64,000 nt of DNA from Protonemura montana (lineage: Eukaryota; Arthropoda; Insecta; Plecoptera; Nemouridae), in contig OX387604.1 of assembly GCA_947568835.1 (NCBI GenBank), positions 12,987,076-13,051,075 of the forward strand. The letters run 5' to 3'. Below, piece after piece: positions 22,850-36,600 of the stretch. How positions within the stretch are numbered: the stretch's first letter is position 1; each line of letters opens with the position of its first letter. A program made the translations under genes and the position numbers. The notes under the pieces are model-generated. The model saw nothing but the letters and a program-made list of their open reading frames with translations, ran no database searches and had not been told where the DNA came from.

Positions 22850-25797
22850 TCTGCACTTGGGAGAAGGGTTGGGGGAGCTGGTCCTCCTAACCCCGATCCC
22901 AATGCAGGTCACTCGCAAGGAACTATCGATGACTGCAGCAGTCTTTTTACAGACCTTCCAACTGCTCGTAAGAAAGTCTGATCACTGAGGAGAAAGATTT
23001 GTTTTGGCTTTTACAACTCTGCCAGATGATTTTGTGTTGAGATAGATGGGCTAATGCAGTTGGGGAAGCTGGAGGAGAAGGAGGAGGAACTAGAAGGAGA
23101 AATGGGAGCGATAAGGAGGATCCACATGATCTGAGTTTACTAGAGTTACTGGACAAAAAATCATTTTGCCTGTCAGGAAGCTAAATGACCATAAGGTAGT
23201 GAGATTTTGCAATTTTTGTGTTAAGAATTTAATCGAACTTATTATTTTTCTTTTTTTTTTTTGTTGTTTGGTACTACAATCAAGTGTTAAGGTTGCATCC
23301 ACAGAAGACAGCCGTTGAGTTGGTGGAAAGTTGAAAGAATGTGAAGCAATATCCAAAGAACTAATAATAAACACAAAGTTGGTGAAGACACAAGTATGTG
23401 TTTCATCGTTTGATAACCCTGGATTTCGGGTCAATTTTTTCGTCTGTGACCCTCTCGAAATTGATCACTCGTTAAAAGATGTAAATTTTTTTTTGTTCCG
23501 GAACGCTAGCCACGCAAGCCATTTTAAGCTCGCTGTGGGAATCTGTAAGATCGAACATTGTATCACTTCTCAACCTTCGTAAAGTTCAGGGGTGCGTTAC
23601 AGCCGATGGTCAAAAGTTTTAATTGGACAAGTTATTAATATTTTCGGTTTTAATATATATTATTATAAATATAAGTAACTAGCACCCTGACTTTGGAAAT
23701 CTGACGAGAGGTAACTTTTCAAAACACCGTTTCAACCTGTAATCAAACCACACCAGTGGGGCGGTGCCCAATTTGGGTGAGATAGTCGCAATATGTCCAT
23801 CCATAAACCTACGAATTGACAGAAAGAACTGAGCGGGGGTTAAGCGATTCTTAGGCGAAACCGAAAAATAATAAGATTGTTTGATTTCTTACATCATTAG
23901 CGATCTTTCTGAGTTCAATAAAAATGGGAAGGCAGTGAGGTAGATTTAAAGCCTTTATTTGCATACAAGTAATTGATTTTTTTTAAGTCGGCTTTTCACT
24001 TGATTAAAGAAAAAAAAACTGAAAGTAAAACAGAATTAGTTTGATTACACCAATTACGCTGTCTCGTGTATGATGTTTGCAACACATGCTAAAAAGCTTT
24101 CAACTAGAATGTCGCGAGTGTGCCAGTGCTAGCAAAAAGCACGCATTTTTCTGTGGTGATCTCCTTGGCAGCTGTGGCCCACACAATTTGTTTGTGCTAC
24201 CAAATAGGGACTTATTAATGCGTCATAGAATGAAGAGCAACAAAGATCTAAGTGACGGTTATCGTACTTTGAGACCAGGCTCTGCAGAATCTAAAAAAAT
24301 ATATTTATATTACACACAATTCACAATTTCATAATAATTAAAAGGGTTGTACTTGTACGCAAACGAGTTTCCATAATAAGTTGTAACCAGTTACAAATAA
24401 GAAAACAAATGTATCATACAAAAATTTGGCATTGACATTTTCAGGGGCGCAGACTGTTCTCTTCAAGAAAAAAATTCACTTAGTGCTTTCTTGCATGTAT
24501 AAAAGAAGTATCTTCTGAAAGAAATGTGAACTAACTTAATGCTGGTCAACTTAATTCAAGTCGATGTAAATGAATGTAATGCCTAATATTGCTCAAAACT
24601 CACTTGCCGAAGTTAAGATGGCTTGTTATTAAGGCGGTGATTATTTATTACAAGCACTATCTATATTAATGAAACAGCTGCATGAATCAATCAAAACTAA
24701 TTTAACTTTTGGAAATACATGCACGCACCAATAAGTGATAACTAACACAATCAATGCTGATCGATTGGTAGTTTCGTTGGAATTTTTCTTAAAAATGAGG
24801 ACAATTCTATGTATAAATTTAGGATTCGCACTCCAATTTGACAACTTCCAGAAGGGATATGTATATAATATAAGGATTACGGATGGTAATGACTGGATAA
24901 CCCAGCCTTGAAACTTGAATAGATAATAGATTTTCTTAACCTTCCAATAGAAGTAACGATACAATCGATTTAAGATGTAGTGCATTTAAGAGACGCACAG
25001 TACCCCACAACAACTAGCATATAAAATATGCCCTCTCTCTGTTGGCATTGAAACAATTACTAAATGATCACATATGGGCATTTTTTATGCAGGCATATGG
25101 CCCTCATAAAAAACCTTCTTCATGCTTGGTTTAAAGGACACTTACACTATCATTCAAAATGTGTGTTTAAACGGGGGTTTGTATTCCAAAACGCAGGGCA
25201 TTGAAAATGATTGATTTGAAGACTTTGAGAGGGATTTGATGCTATAAAAAGTGCTCACCAGATTTCATAAAACTTTACAGTTTTGAAGACAAAAGGATTT
25301 AAATCATAATCAGCCTAAACGGTTGGTATTGGAAGTCAACGAAGACAATTGGTACACTGATTTTCAATAATACTTTGTCTGACATTTATTAGAACATAAC
25401 GATCAATTTATGCTAAAATTGCAGACATGTATGTCTGCATTCACAAGGGCGAAAACAAGTTTTGCTTAGGCAATATTGAAGATTAAAAGGCCTCTATTGA
25501 TTTTGGAATGCATGCATTGGTAATAGCATGTAAAATAATTGTGGGAAGCCAAGAAAAATTGTAATACCTAGTTGGTTTCAATATAGGGCAGGAAAGAAAC
25601 ATCGTCCCTCTCATGCTTGGCAAACGAGTCCCCCGTCGCCACCATACTACTCATAGGAAGGCTACTTCCTCTAAGCCAGAGGATTGGGAGCCCGTAGTAA
25701 TACCACCAAGTTTACATAGATGACAAAAGAGAAAAGTAAAATCCAGTCGTTCGCTTACTGGCCCCAGACAAAGTGGACTTACGGGGAACATACAAAG
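22850..25797. other. Intergenic region between collagen and chaoptin (head to head)
   Basis: No coding structure is convincing here. The region must contain the collagen promoter and 5' untranslated region (minus) and the upstream part of chaoptin (plus). Open frames around 23090-23434 and 24077-24334 overlap each other on both strands and show no domain. A short repeat-like stretch lies at 25171-25260. Confidence 0.5.
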
Positions 25798-28700
25798 ATG
25801 GTAAGTTCATTTCTATTTTGAGAGAATTCGTGAACTTCAAATGGTTAATTGAAGGAAACTGAAAGGAATTGTGCATCACATACATCGTAGTACAAAAATC
25901 ATTGTGGTGTGGCCACGCTACTAAATAGCTAGCTAGATCAAACGTCGATCAAACGTACATGGGAATTGCATGCAGTCTTTAGGTCAGTTTCATCTGTCCG
26001 CGTCATTACATAATTAAGTGCGGCATTCGTACATGTGCTATTTTAGTTAGCATAGCTCGGTGTCTGGCGAATTACTTAACGAGATTTTGTTATATTTTGT
26101 GTGTCAAAGAAATGGAAGATGGTTAAAAACTTCAATCACATTTGTTTAATTTGTTTTGGTACAGCCTAACGGATAACTGTTATCAAAACCAGGACTAAAT
26201 ACGAATGCAAGGAGTTCTAAAACTTTAGCGTCCACAATTTTTTTTACGCGAAAATCGCCATAAATTATAACAAGAAATGTGTTCATAACGTTCTCAAGTA
26301 ATAACCAAAAAATTAACCAAAAAATGTAGCAAATAAATTAAAATTACGGTTAGCCCATGTTAATGACCTCACATAACATAACGTTGCTTGTGTCATCAAC
26401 GGATGCATCCCATTGACTATTTTTTTTCTGTTTAAGACATCCCTGGGTACGATCGTAAAATTCGGCTACGGTCTTCTTGTGGTGTCAGTACTGTTGATGT
26501 TATGGGCGTCGTTGGTGGGCGCGAGGGACCTTGCCCCCGTCACGTACCCTCCGTGCTTCTTCAACCCTCTCTGTACATGCTCAAGGGCAGTGCCACATCT
26601 GGGCATCGTTCACTGTCATAACGTACCCTTACCACGGTTACCCCCTCCTCTAAACACATCAAAAGTACGTCATTTTTTCATCAATACTAACGGAACATTG
26701 AAATTTGTAAACTAGTACAAAACATATTAAAATGTTTTGAATCGATTGTTTAAGGTATTCCTGTTACATATGGAAAACAATGGGCTAAGATCTTTGGAGC
26801 CGCATTTCTTCCAAGGAACAGAACTGTTCCGTTTAGCAATCAGCCATAACCCTCTAGAAGAGATTCCAGACGAGGCTTTCATGGGTCTGGAGCATTCGCT
26901 TTGGGAACTAAAACTCCAGGGTGACCAGCTCACCACTTTTCCCAGCCGAGCTTTAAGGCACCTGCAGAAGCTTAAAATACTAGATTTAGCAGGTTCGAGA
27001 ATTATTTTCAAACATTGCTTTTAATCACTAAAACGTTAGGTTTATAGATATAAAATATTAACCCTGAACCGAAACATAAAACTTCTAAAATGAATCAACG
27101 CAAATCCTCAGAAAATGAGATCACCGAGATTTTCCCCGAAAGTTGGCGAGGGTTGGAATCGTCTTTGCAAACTCTGATTCTCGCCAACAACTGGATTTCC
27201 ACGTTGCCGAGTGATGCGTTCTCTTCTTTGAGTATGCTAGACACGCTGGACATTCGAGGCAATACGATCATGGAGTTGGACGTGGACACTTTCCGGTCTG
27301 GACTTCCAAGGTGAGAAGCCAATAGAAGTAACATGAGGCTATTCCATTTGATACATGTATGGGATATTCCCTCGAAGAGTCGAACGCAAACAGAGACCAT
27401 TTCCTTGGAGTGAGAAGGAGAGACAGTGGGGGGGGGGGGGGGGGGGGAGAAGGAGAAGAAGTGGAGAAGGAGGAATGCCTAACCCCCGAAGTAAAAGTTG
27501 AACAGCCTATCTAATATGGTGTTTACATTTATTCAGGGATGTTGCCATGATAAGAAATTTGGCACCGGTATGATATACCACATAATGTTGTAATGAACAC
27601 TCAAACATTGTACTGGGGTTCAAATTCCCGATTTGGTACACATTTTAGAGACGGTTATAATAATGAAATGTACTAAAAATTGTTCCATTTTTTTAACGCC
27701 AGTTAAATAATAATTAAGATGCTACTAGTTTGTTGTGGAGGGCCTAACTTCTTAAATATGATTCACTTGTCACCCGAAACCTTTTCTAGATTGCTGTGAG
27801 AACCCTTCGTTTACTTTAACATTGTGATGAACTGACCGATGCCGGGCAAGGGTAATTTGTTCAAATGACATCCAAAGTCTAAGCACAGATTCAGTGATTT
27901 TCCTGTAGCCCTAGGTGCTGACAAGAGACGGGAAACGGACCATGGGATATCTTTGTGTTTGCGTCTTTCACTTTTTAATATAGATGTAAAAAAAGACACC
28001 GATTGAAATGTACACACGTAGATTCGGTAACTCAATTAATTTTAAATTATGAGTTAAAACACATGTGTCCTTTTCTTGTGGTGAACCAGGAACATCACAT
28101 AATGGCAATATTGCAATTGTTGAATTGAAGTAGAATAAGTCGCAATATGTCGCTAAATAGGTTACAATTAGGTACACGTAGATAGATCTATATACATGCA
28201 AACCTACGTACCAACTAAGACTAACGTCAAAACTAAAGTAGCCCAGTTGCTACGTCACAATGACCAACGGTCCAACAGCGGCATGTATCACCTATTGTCT
28301 GCATCCCACAAAGAAAGACCAATGGGTGTTTTATAATATTTCAATGGTGGAGCGGGGGGAGGGAGGTGTCAGGTGGTGACAGAGGTGACAGCGGGTGGTG
28401 TCAAGTAAAAGTGACTTATTTGTAAAATTCAGATGTGTTTTTATCAACTCACTGGAACAGTTCTGTGTTCAGATTGCGACATCTCTTCATCGCCGATAAC
28501 CAACTATCGAACATCCCCTATCAGCAGTTGGTGAAGTTGAAGCTCCTCCGCACGCTTGACTTGTCATATAACCGCATAACAGTACTTCGGGGAGCGTCTT
28601 CCGAGCCAGATGCACCCATGGCATTGGATACTCTGCGTCTTGATTACAACCAAATACAATACCTGCCACCAGGAGCGTTCCAGAATTTCGAAATTCTTAA

Positions 28701-31700
28701 TAGGACTTATCTTGACGGCAACCCTTTATCCGTTATTCAGGTCAGTTGTGTTTTTAAGTTTTTTTTTTTGTGTTTAGGTAACTGAATCAATTGATAATCA
28801 AATACTTCCTGCACGATTATTTCAGTCCGATGCGTTTCGGGACGCACGAATGCGCGAACTGTCGCTTCGGGATTGCGGAATCAGCGATTTGGCGCAAGGG
28901 GCATTTGCTGGTTTGGAGCCCTCTCTCCAATTCTTGGATCTTGGTGGAAATAATTTAACAGACCTGCCCGATTCAGTGTTGACAGAATATGACTTCTTAA
29001 GAAATTTGATCATAAGAGAAAATAATATTCCCAGTGTATATCAATCGCAAGCGAATAATTTGCACCACGGGCCAGACTCTCAGTCAACGATAAATGGATT
29101 TCAATACTCGTTGTATCAAGTTGACTTGGGAGGAAAGACTATGGGGGCATCAGCTCTTCAAGACATCCGCAGGTGTGTATTTGGGACATCATATTTAAGT
29201 TAAAGCACCAATTTTCAAACAGAAACATGCAGTAGCTTTCGAATGTTTCAGGATGCGTAATTTACGATCTCTGTCTCTGAGCAAACTTACAAAGAGTGAA
29301 CTGTCTCCAGACGACTTTTTGGAATTTGGCGTAGATCTGGAAGAGTTGCACATAAGTTCAGGGAATCTTCAAACAATTCGAAACCACGCATTCAAACACG
29401 TGCGAGGAATCAAGCGGCTTAGTTTAGCCGATAATTCCATTTCGTCGATCGAACCTGATGCCTTTACAGAGGTGCGTCCACGTTTACACGAATACTTTGT
29501 GTTATTACTGACTACTTCTACCATCTTCAAAGTACAACCAACTCCAACTAAAAAATGTGACACGTCGTATTTAGTAATGCAATGGCACTGTTCTTTAGGT
29601 CGGCCACTCGTTAGTGTGGTTGAGCATTGCTCATGGGCTGGCACCATCCCTCAGTTCCGTCTTCGGGGACGCTCTCAAACAACTGGCGATGCTCCAGACG
29701 TTGGACTTGAGTAACAACCGATTACATTTCATGCCGGAAACTTCTTTTCACTTTTTGCGTAAACTGAGAGTTCTCCAGCTCGAAGACAACCAAATTGATC
29801 AAGTCCATAAGGGAACTTTTCAGGTTAAATATAAGCTCAGTTTTAATGCCGGTATTTCAGTGGTTAGTTAAAAACTCAACGAACTGTTAACTTATTATTT
29901 TCTAGGCAACGGCTTATCAAAAGCTATTTTTATTTTTTGTTAACGTTCGTTTTAACGTTCCACTGAAAACCCCCCAATATTCATCGTTTTTTTCATTCTA
30001 TGACCTGATTCAATAACACAGATTTCATTTACAGGGTAGCATCCATCATGATTTAGAAGAGGTCTATTTCTCATATAATAATATCGAGAAGATTAGCACT
30101 GAAACATTTGTGGAATTGACGTCACTCCATCGATTGCACTTGAACGATAACCGAATTAAGCACATTGATCGGCACGCGTTCATGACGATGGACCGACTAA
30201 AACAACTTACTCTCAGAGGAAATCGAATTCAGACGATCTCGCCGGAAGCATTCCAAAACTTGCCAGATCTCGGAATTCTTGACCTGGCTTACAATAAACT
30301 TACCGGTTTAGACTTGTCGATTATGGATCAAGTAGGATCCATATCAACCCTAAAACTAAATGTTAGTCACAACGATATCAAAAGTTTGGTTGTTAATATA
30401 ACTGGCCGAGAAGTTTTTGGTAGTTTGCAGCTTCACGTCAAAGTTTTGGACCTGTCTTTTAACAACATTTCAAGAATAAGTCATTCCTATTTCAAACCCC
30501 TGGAGTCCTCATTAACACACTTGTACCTTCGAAACAATGCCATGCAGAATGCCACTAGGGACGTGTTCGGGAATATGCCTCACCTACAATGGCTTGATCT
30601 CACTGACAATGATCTCGATGAAATGGACTTCGATGCTTTTCGTAACACCAAATCGCTACAGGTGACCAATGAGTTGCAAGTTAATATCATGTCTTATTAA
30701 CTATCATGCTATGGTCGTACGAGTTTACCAACTTTTGAGTTTCAGGTTTTGTTCCTTAGTGGAAACAACCTGGCTGAACTGCCGGCAGAACTTCTGCAAG
30801 GACTTAGTAAACTTCGAATTGTTCACTTGGACAGAAATAAGCTTCGCATACTTCCAGAGAGTTTGTTAAACGAAGAAGGGCTTGAAATATTAGACATCTC
30901 TCATAACTTGTTCAGTCGGATGCCGATTTCAAGCATAGGGCCTGCAGCATCGGCGACTTTATGCGAGCTTGATCTCTCCCACAATTATATCGCTTCTCTA
31001 CACGGACCCGATGCGTTCGCGAGATTCAGGGTAAGAATAATTAAACAGGGACCAAGCAACCTATGAGTTGAAGAATATTACTTAAAATCTAATGAGAATT
31101 AAAATCTGCAATTATTTCTAGAACTTGATTCGACTGGACATGTCAAACAATCGTCTGGTTCGTCTGGAAGATGCAATGTTTTCGAAACTTCCTCGGCTCT
31201 CGTCGCTAGATTTGAGTCACAACATTGAGTTGATGCTGGAATCAAGGGGGAGAACTTTCCATGGACTCGAAGACACATTATTTGAACTGAATCTGCAAAA
31301 CACTTCACTTAATATCGTTCCTGACTTGCCCCTGAACAAGCTGCGATCGCTAAACCTAGCTGACAACATGATAGCTCAAGCGCCATACGAAATGGCTGTG
31401 AATCTCAGTTTGTTGCGGAGGCTGGACATGGGAAACAACCGACTAGAATTGGTTCCACCGCTCGCTCGGTTGCTTCCTCAACTCAGAGAACTCATTTTGA
31501 GAGGGAATTTAATAACGACTCTATCAAATTCAAGCTTTTCGCCTGTCGCAGAGAATCTGCAAGAATTGGATTTACAGCATCTTCCACTAACGTTTTTTGA
31601 GGTTAATAATTAAGTTTGACTTATTCTTACTGCTAGAATTGAAAAAGAGTCCGTTTGTTCATCGGTTGTATATTTCCCTGGAAAATACATTTAGAGTGGC

Positions 31701-33521
31701 GAAGGAAGAAGGGGGAGGGGAGTGAACGATATAATACCACTCGAATGTAGGAAAATTAAAATCCTTTTTCTTTCCAAAAGAAAACTGTGTTTTAAGGGCG
31801 ATTGTTTGACATCACGTGAACCCACAAACAGGATAATTTGGCGTGCATAACTATGGCCCAGGGGTCTTAAAAAATTCCGATTTCCCTGTGTCACTGAAGG
31901 TTAATTTACAGGTTCATATTCAATTTACAGATTACATTTATAATCCAGATGTTACATGAGTATATTGAAATTACTTCGTTATGAAAAGCTTGTGGTAGGT
32001 TTTTTCTCCCGAATGGTAGTTCACGGTATACCGATACAGTTTTTTGAGATATTCTTCATTTATTTGTAGTATGAAATATTGTCCGAAACCTAATTAGATC
32101 CTGCCTCTAAAAGTATAGCACTTCTAAATGGAGCGATTGGTTCCATAAAACTTATGATCCAACTGAATTCTGAGCAATCCACGAGGGCTATAAAGTGGGG
32201 CGGAAAGAGAAACCATAACGATATAATGGCAATTACTTCACCTCTTACAGAATGGTGCTTTGAGCAAGATGCGATCTCTGAGAACTTTTCACGTTAGTCC
32301 ATATCCAGATATCTACGACTTTAATCTACCACGAGTTCTCCAGTTCAATACCGGCCTTCGACATCTGCATATTCAGGTACGCTCATATGTCTTGTTTGAA
32401 AGTACGACTTATTCCCTAATCTACAAAACGGTTACTTGTTCCAATATAGGTTGAAGAAAAAGAAGATCTGACAGAGGGAATGCTATCAGGAGATTTGCCA
32501 ACAAAGGTCCAGAATTTCACAGTGACTGGACATGGATTAAAGTCTCTCCCGTACAATTTACTGCAAGGAGTACGCAGTCCTAGACTACATCTCATTGTTT
32601 ATAACACTACTCTTGAATCTGTACCGCGGTGAGCATGGTTGAATAGCCTGCAAGTGTAAATACAAGTAGTCGTAACGCTTAATTTGTGTGTTCAGAATTA
32701 TCGTCAAGGGTAAAATGAATAACACGCGTGCACGTATGTAAACAGGTCAATCTTCCAATTGGCAAGAAGAGTCAGAAATATTACTTTGGATCTTCGTAAC
32801 AACACTTTACGTACTTTGGGAAATCCGAATACTGGGGAAAAACCTGGACTGCCTTGGTCGATGTTCTTGGAGCAGCTTCATTTGACTGGAAACAGGTGGA
32901 CATGCGACTGTGATTTGGGGTACGTTATTTAAAAAATACTTTAACCCGCATCTGAAATTATCATTTTGCTACGGTGCACTAACACACATGTGCCGAAGAT
33001 TATCGCCAAACATTTCTCTCATGAGGGCTTTTATATTCCAACTGACGATTCTATTATGGATATCCTATGTGACAGTGGTTTCTGAATTCTGATAGTTCTT
33101 AACCTTCGCCCATGTTGCCCTCAGTAGTTAGAACTCACCACTTTATTCCAGTGTAGAATGATTCAAATATAATTCTAGACTAGTTGTTACTCAAGGGCAA
33201 ACGAACTGTAGAATAGCCGTAGTTGAGTTTGAAATATTTGTCGAAGATTCATAACGTGTGCTTGTGATTAGTTGGGTGGAGATGTGGAATCGAAAGAAAA
33301 GGCAGTACCTGTGCCTCGAGAGCAACGACGAGTGTCAGTCGGACGACGACGACCTCCGGATGGCCCAATGCATGAACAAAAACAACGTTTCCTTGTTGCA
33401 AGTTTTCCAATCTGAAATCGAATGCGGATGGGGTTCGAGCGCTTTCAAGGTCAACACACACATCATGCCACTCTTTCTGTCAGGGGTGATTTTGGCTCTT
33501 ATTAGCAATGAAGTGTTTTGA
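25798..33521 (+). CDS. chp: Chaoptin, GPI-anchored leucine-rich-repeat adhesion protein, about 1282 aa
   Basis: Chaoptin is a homophilic adhesion protein on photoreceptor membranes, needed for rhabdomere microvilli. Exons joined in phase: 25798-25800 (start codon only), 26437-26664, 26755-26992, 27112-27310, 28473-28740, 28826-29172, 29252-29471, 29599-29823, 30035-30661, 30746-31030, 31122-31601, 32251-32376, 32450-32628, 32746-32919, 33272-33521. The first exon is proposed because ATG at 25798 is followed at once by GTAAGT, and the next exon enters in phase 0 without its own ATG. Hallmarks: hydrophobic leader (KFGYGLLVVSVLLMLWASL), Cys cluster (YPPCFFNPLCTCSRAVPHLG), VFLLHMENNGLRSLEP start of the repeats, over 25 LRRs, LRRCT Cys pair (WTCDCDLGWVEMW), and a hydrophobic C-terminus (THIMPLFLSGVILAL) typical of GPI-anchor signals. 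It is slightly shorter than the fly protein as I recall it. Only the first-exon choice and the weak donor at 26993 are uncertain. Confidence 0.95.
27428..27447 (+). repeat. G20 homopolymer in chaoptin intron
   Basis: Twenty consecutive Gs lie within the intron at 27311-28472, followed by a purine-rich GA tract. Such runs are prone to slippage and to assembly error. The intron otherwise contains no recognisable gene. Confidence 0.95.
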
Positions 33522-33606
33522 AATTTTGAAGAAACCATCATAAGCAACTTCTAACCGTCAAACAAACATCGTCTGAACAACAAACCAGAGAGCAATGCTA
33601 ATTACT

Positions 33607-33612
33607 AATAAA
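33607..33612 (+). terminator. Poly(A) signal of chaoptin
   Basis: AATAAA lies about 86 bases after the chaoptin stop codon. It is the first signal downstream on this strand. Confidence 0.55.
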
Positions 33613-36600
33613 TATTCAGTTATCATTGGCGAAACGATTAGGTGTCCATATTCAATGTTAGGTCGATAGGTTTAGTTTTTGTCAACTGTTGATCTTTAAG
33701 TTTTTAAATTACTTAATCTGTCGACTTTCATTGCTCTCGATCTGTACACACAGATCGAATGCTAGTGAATTAATCACTATGGTCAGTCACTCCACTGTAA
33801 AGCTGTATTGGAAAGTAAATTAAGTATAGGCAAAGGTAACAATTATAACATTATATGAGCTAGATGTAGTACTTCCTCTCATGCTTAATAAATTCCAAAA
33901 ATCATGTAGTAACAGTACATAAATGCTAATCTCCCGGCCTGTTTCACGATTTAATGTAAAAATCAAATAAGCAGTACCAAGTACAAGCAATATTATTAGT
34001 AAGTAGGTGGATAACTTGTTTTCCAGTTATACCAAAGGTTATACCTCTAAGGTAATATTATTGAAATTCGAATCAATTTATATTTACACCGTGTAAAAAT
34101 GTAAACAATGTACAATATGTATTTATGATGATAAACAATGTGTGTTTATTTGACTGAATCCGATCAAAATTCAAACTCTTATATACGTGTAAATACATGC
34201 TATAATTCTTAGTACGCTGTTGCCTAAATAAAGGAGCGTAGTACTGAAATTCAGGGGTTCGGGATTTTAATTTCTATTTAGAATGGTTACTTTGGGTGTG
34301 CAATACGAATTAATGGTGCGATATCCATTTATTAGCTGTATCTCGCCACAGTAATGTCTGTCATGCTATTTGCGGCAATTGATATTGAAATGCGGGTGCC
34401 TTCATGGAATGCTCTCGGTGAAATTAACAACATGTACCCTGCAGATGAGAGAAAGTAAGCGAAAAAATTAATTTTGCAGAACATTTTACTTTTAATTGTA
34501 TTTCGAAGTAGCACTATTTTTATAATTAGACAGATCTTTACCCGCAATTATTTTGATGGTATCGATGGTGTTGATAATCAGATCATCATTTTCTAATACC
34601 CCCCCCCCCCCCCCCCCACCCTCCCACCAACACCACCACTACCAGGAGAGCACTTTTTCAAATCCTCTTGATTCGTGAAATCATTTGTCGAAAATCAGGA
34701 TAGTTTTGGAATTCCAAAAATTTCTTCAATGCTGTAATACATTCTTTTAAGTCATGTCAAAGATTATTCAAATGGGGCAGCGATTAGAATATGTAATAGT
34801 TATAAAAATAACAAACGATACCTATAAGTCAAAATAAAAGTAAAAATTATTGTTTTTCCCTTCAATTACTAAATAGTATGTGCAGGTATTCAAGCGAGTT
34901 CCACGTCCGCCGTCCCGTTATTCGCCGCTAGTGAAAGGTTGACCTGTGGCGGCTTAGCACCGTCAGTTGCTAGTCTCTACAGGTCCCAGTAACACCTCTC
35001 CGGTGTGTAGGGTGTTTGCTATCATTGCCTGCTATGGACGAGGTACATTGAATCAGCGTTATCTGAATTTTTATGAGTGAAATTAGTTGAGCAAGTCGAT
35101 TCTTTCATTGATAATTTCGTCTACAAGCTAGTAGGACCAGAAAGATAGATATCGACAATGCAATACTGTGGTAAGTCAGGTATTTTCTGCAGTTTGTGAT
35201 CCGTGGCTGGCCGGACAAGAGGTGAACATTCGTTCCAGTCATCGCGAAGACAAGCAATTTCAAGAAAATAACAAGTAAGTACATTTCCTAGCTTTACTCT
35301 CATACCTACACGGTTGTCCGCTTTACATTTACTTTAGTTCACTTAAAAAAATGTATGCAATACGCAGAGTTAACATTTATAATGTCAGTGTCTCTCTTCT
35401 TTGGGCATCAATGTCACCACAGATTCGCTGTCTTATATATTTTCCAAACACCAAATCATCTTGGTGAATCCGAGTCGTAGGAAGTACAAAACCAGTGATG
35501 ATAAGCTTTAAAATCCTCCGTCAATATCCATAATATACTGTCACCAACAGTTCAGCAATAATAAGAAAGGATCGACCAGAGAAGTTTACAAAAAAAAAAT
35601 GTGTGAAAAGAGTAACCTTTGAAGAGAAACATGAAATGTAACCAAAAACAATCTACTTGCGCAACGTCAATACATTTTGCTCGAATTGCCTTCGCTTGTT
35701 GATAGCTACATGCACTTTTGTTTTGACATATGAATGGGATTCAAAGAGAATGAGAAGTAATTATCATAGTGCATTTGACGTCGCCGATATGAAACACCTT
35801 GCATAGAGTATGTACACCAGCGCCAACACAATTACTATTTACACGAGTTGTCGTTGGTGATGAAAGAAAACTGTGTCCTACTCTCTTTTAGTAGTTAGCT
35901 GTGATTTAAATTGCAGGTAGACCTATCAAAATCTCATGATAGTTAATAAAATAAAAATTTGTGTGTTGGTGAATTGGGCCATGTGAACATTTGAAATGTA
36001 TTTTGTGAAACCATCGAGTATTAAAAATACTTTCAATTATCTTAGTTAAATTTCTTAGCAATTATCTTAGAAGGAATGTATTTGATATAAACCGTCTGTG
36101 ACATAACGGTAATTGTCGTTAATGCCCGATAAGTACTCAGGGCGATGCAGTGACTAGAAGACATACATGGAGTACCCAGTATTTGTACCGAAGCAGCAAT
36201 GGACATGCATGCCAAGGCAAACGATAAGTATTGATTGACAAGATCCGATATGGTTCTATATGGTTAATTGAATCTATTGTATTTCCTGACTTCAGTTCCA
36301 CAGCACTCGTTATTTATTCAGTGCGTTTGAATGGGAATTGGGACGGTCGGCATAATAATGTACTAGAAAACTAATTGAATCAGCATCATACGCGGGAAAG
36401 ATTGCGTTTAAAATATACTACAAATAACTTGAATAGAAAGCGAGATAAAATTGTATTTTCTTATTCTATATTACTTGGTCTTCCGCATTGCCCTTTCTGA
36501 AAATCAGAAATACCTACGAAACACGCCGCAAAACGGGAATAAGAATTGAGTTGACCCTACGCGATGCGTCGTCGTTTCTACTTATTGCCGAGTGGATTGC

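Noticed and set aside
26413-26436. Chaoptin start at the first open codon of the leader exon
   Set aside because: The codon is TTG and the stretch is the pyrimidine tract of an acceptor ending AAG at 26436.
29369-29714. A read-through end of chaoptin after exon 7
   Set aside because: The frame continues past 29471 into sequence without LRR pattern; the donor at 29472 (GTGCGT) and acceptor before 29599 restore the repeat perfectly.
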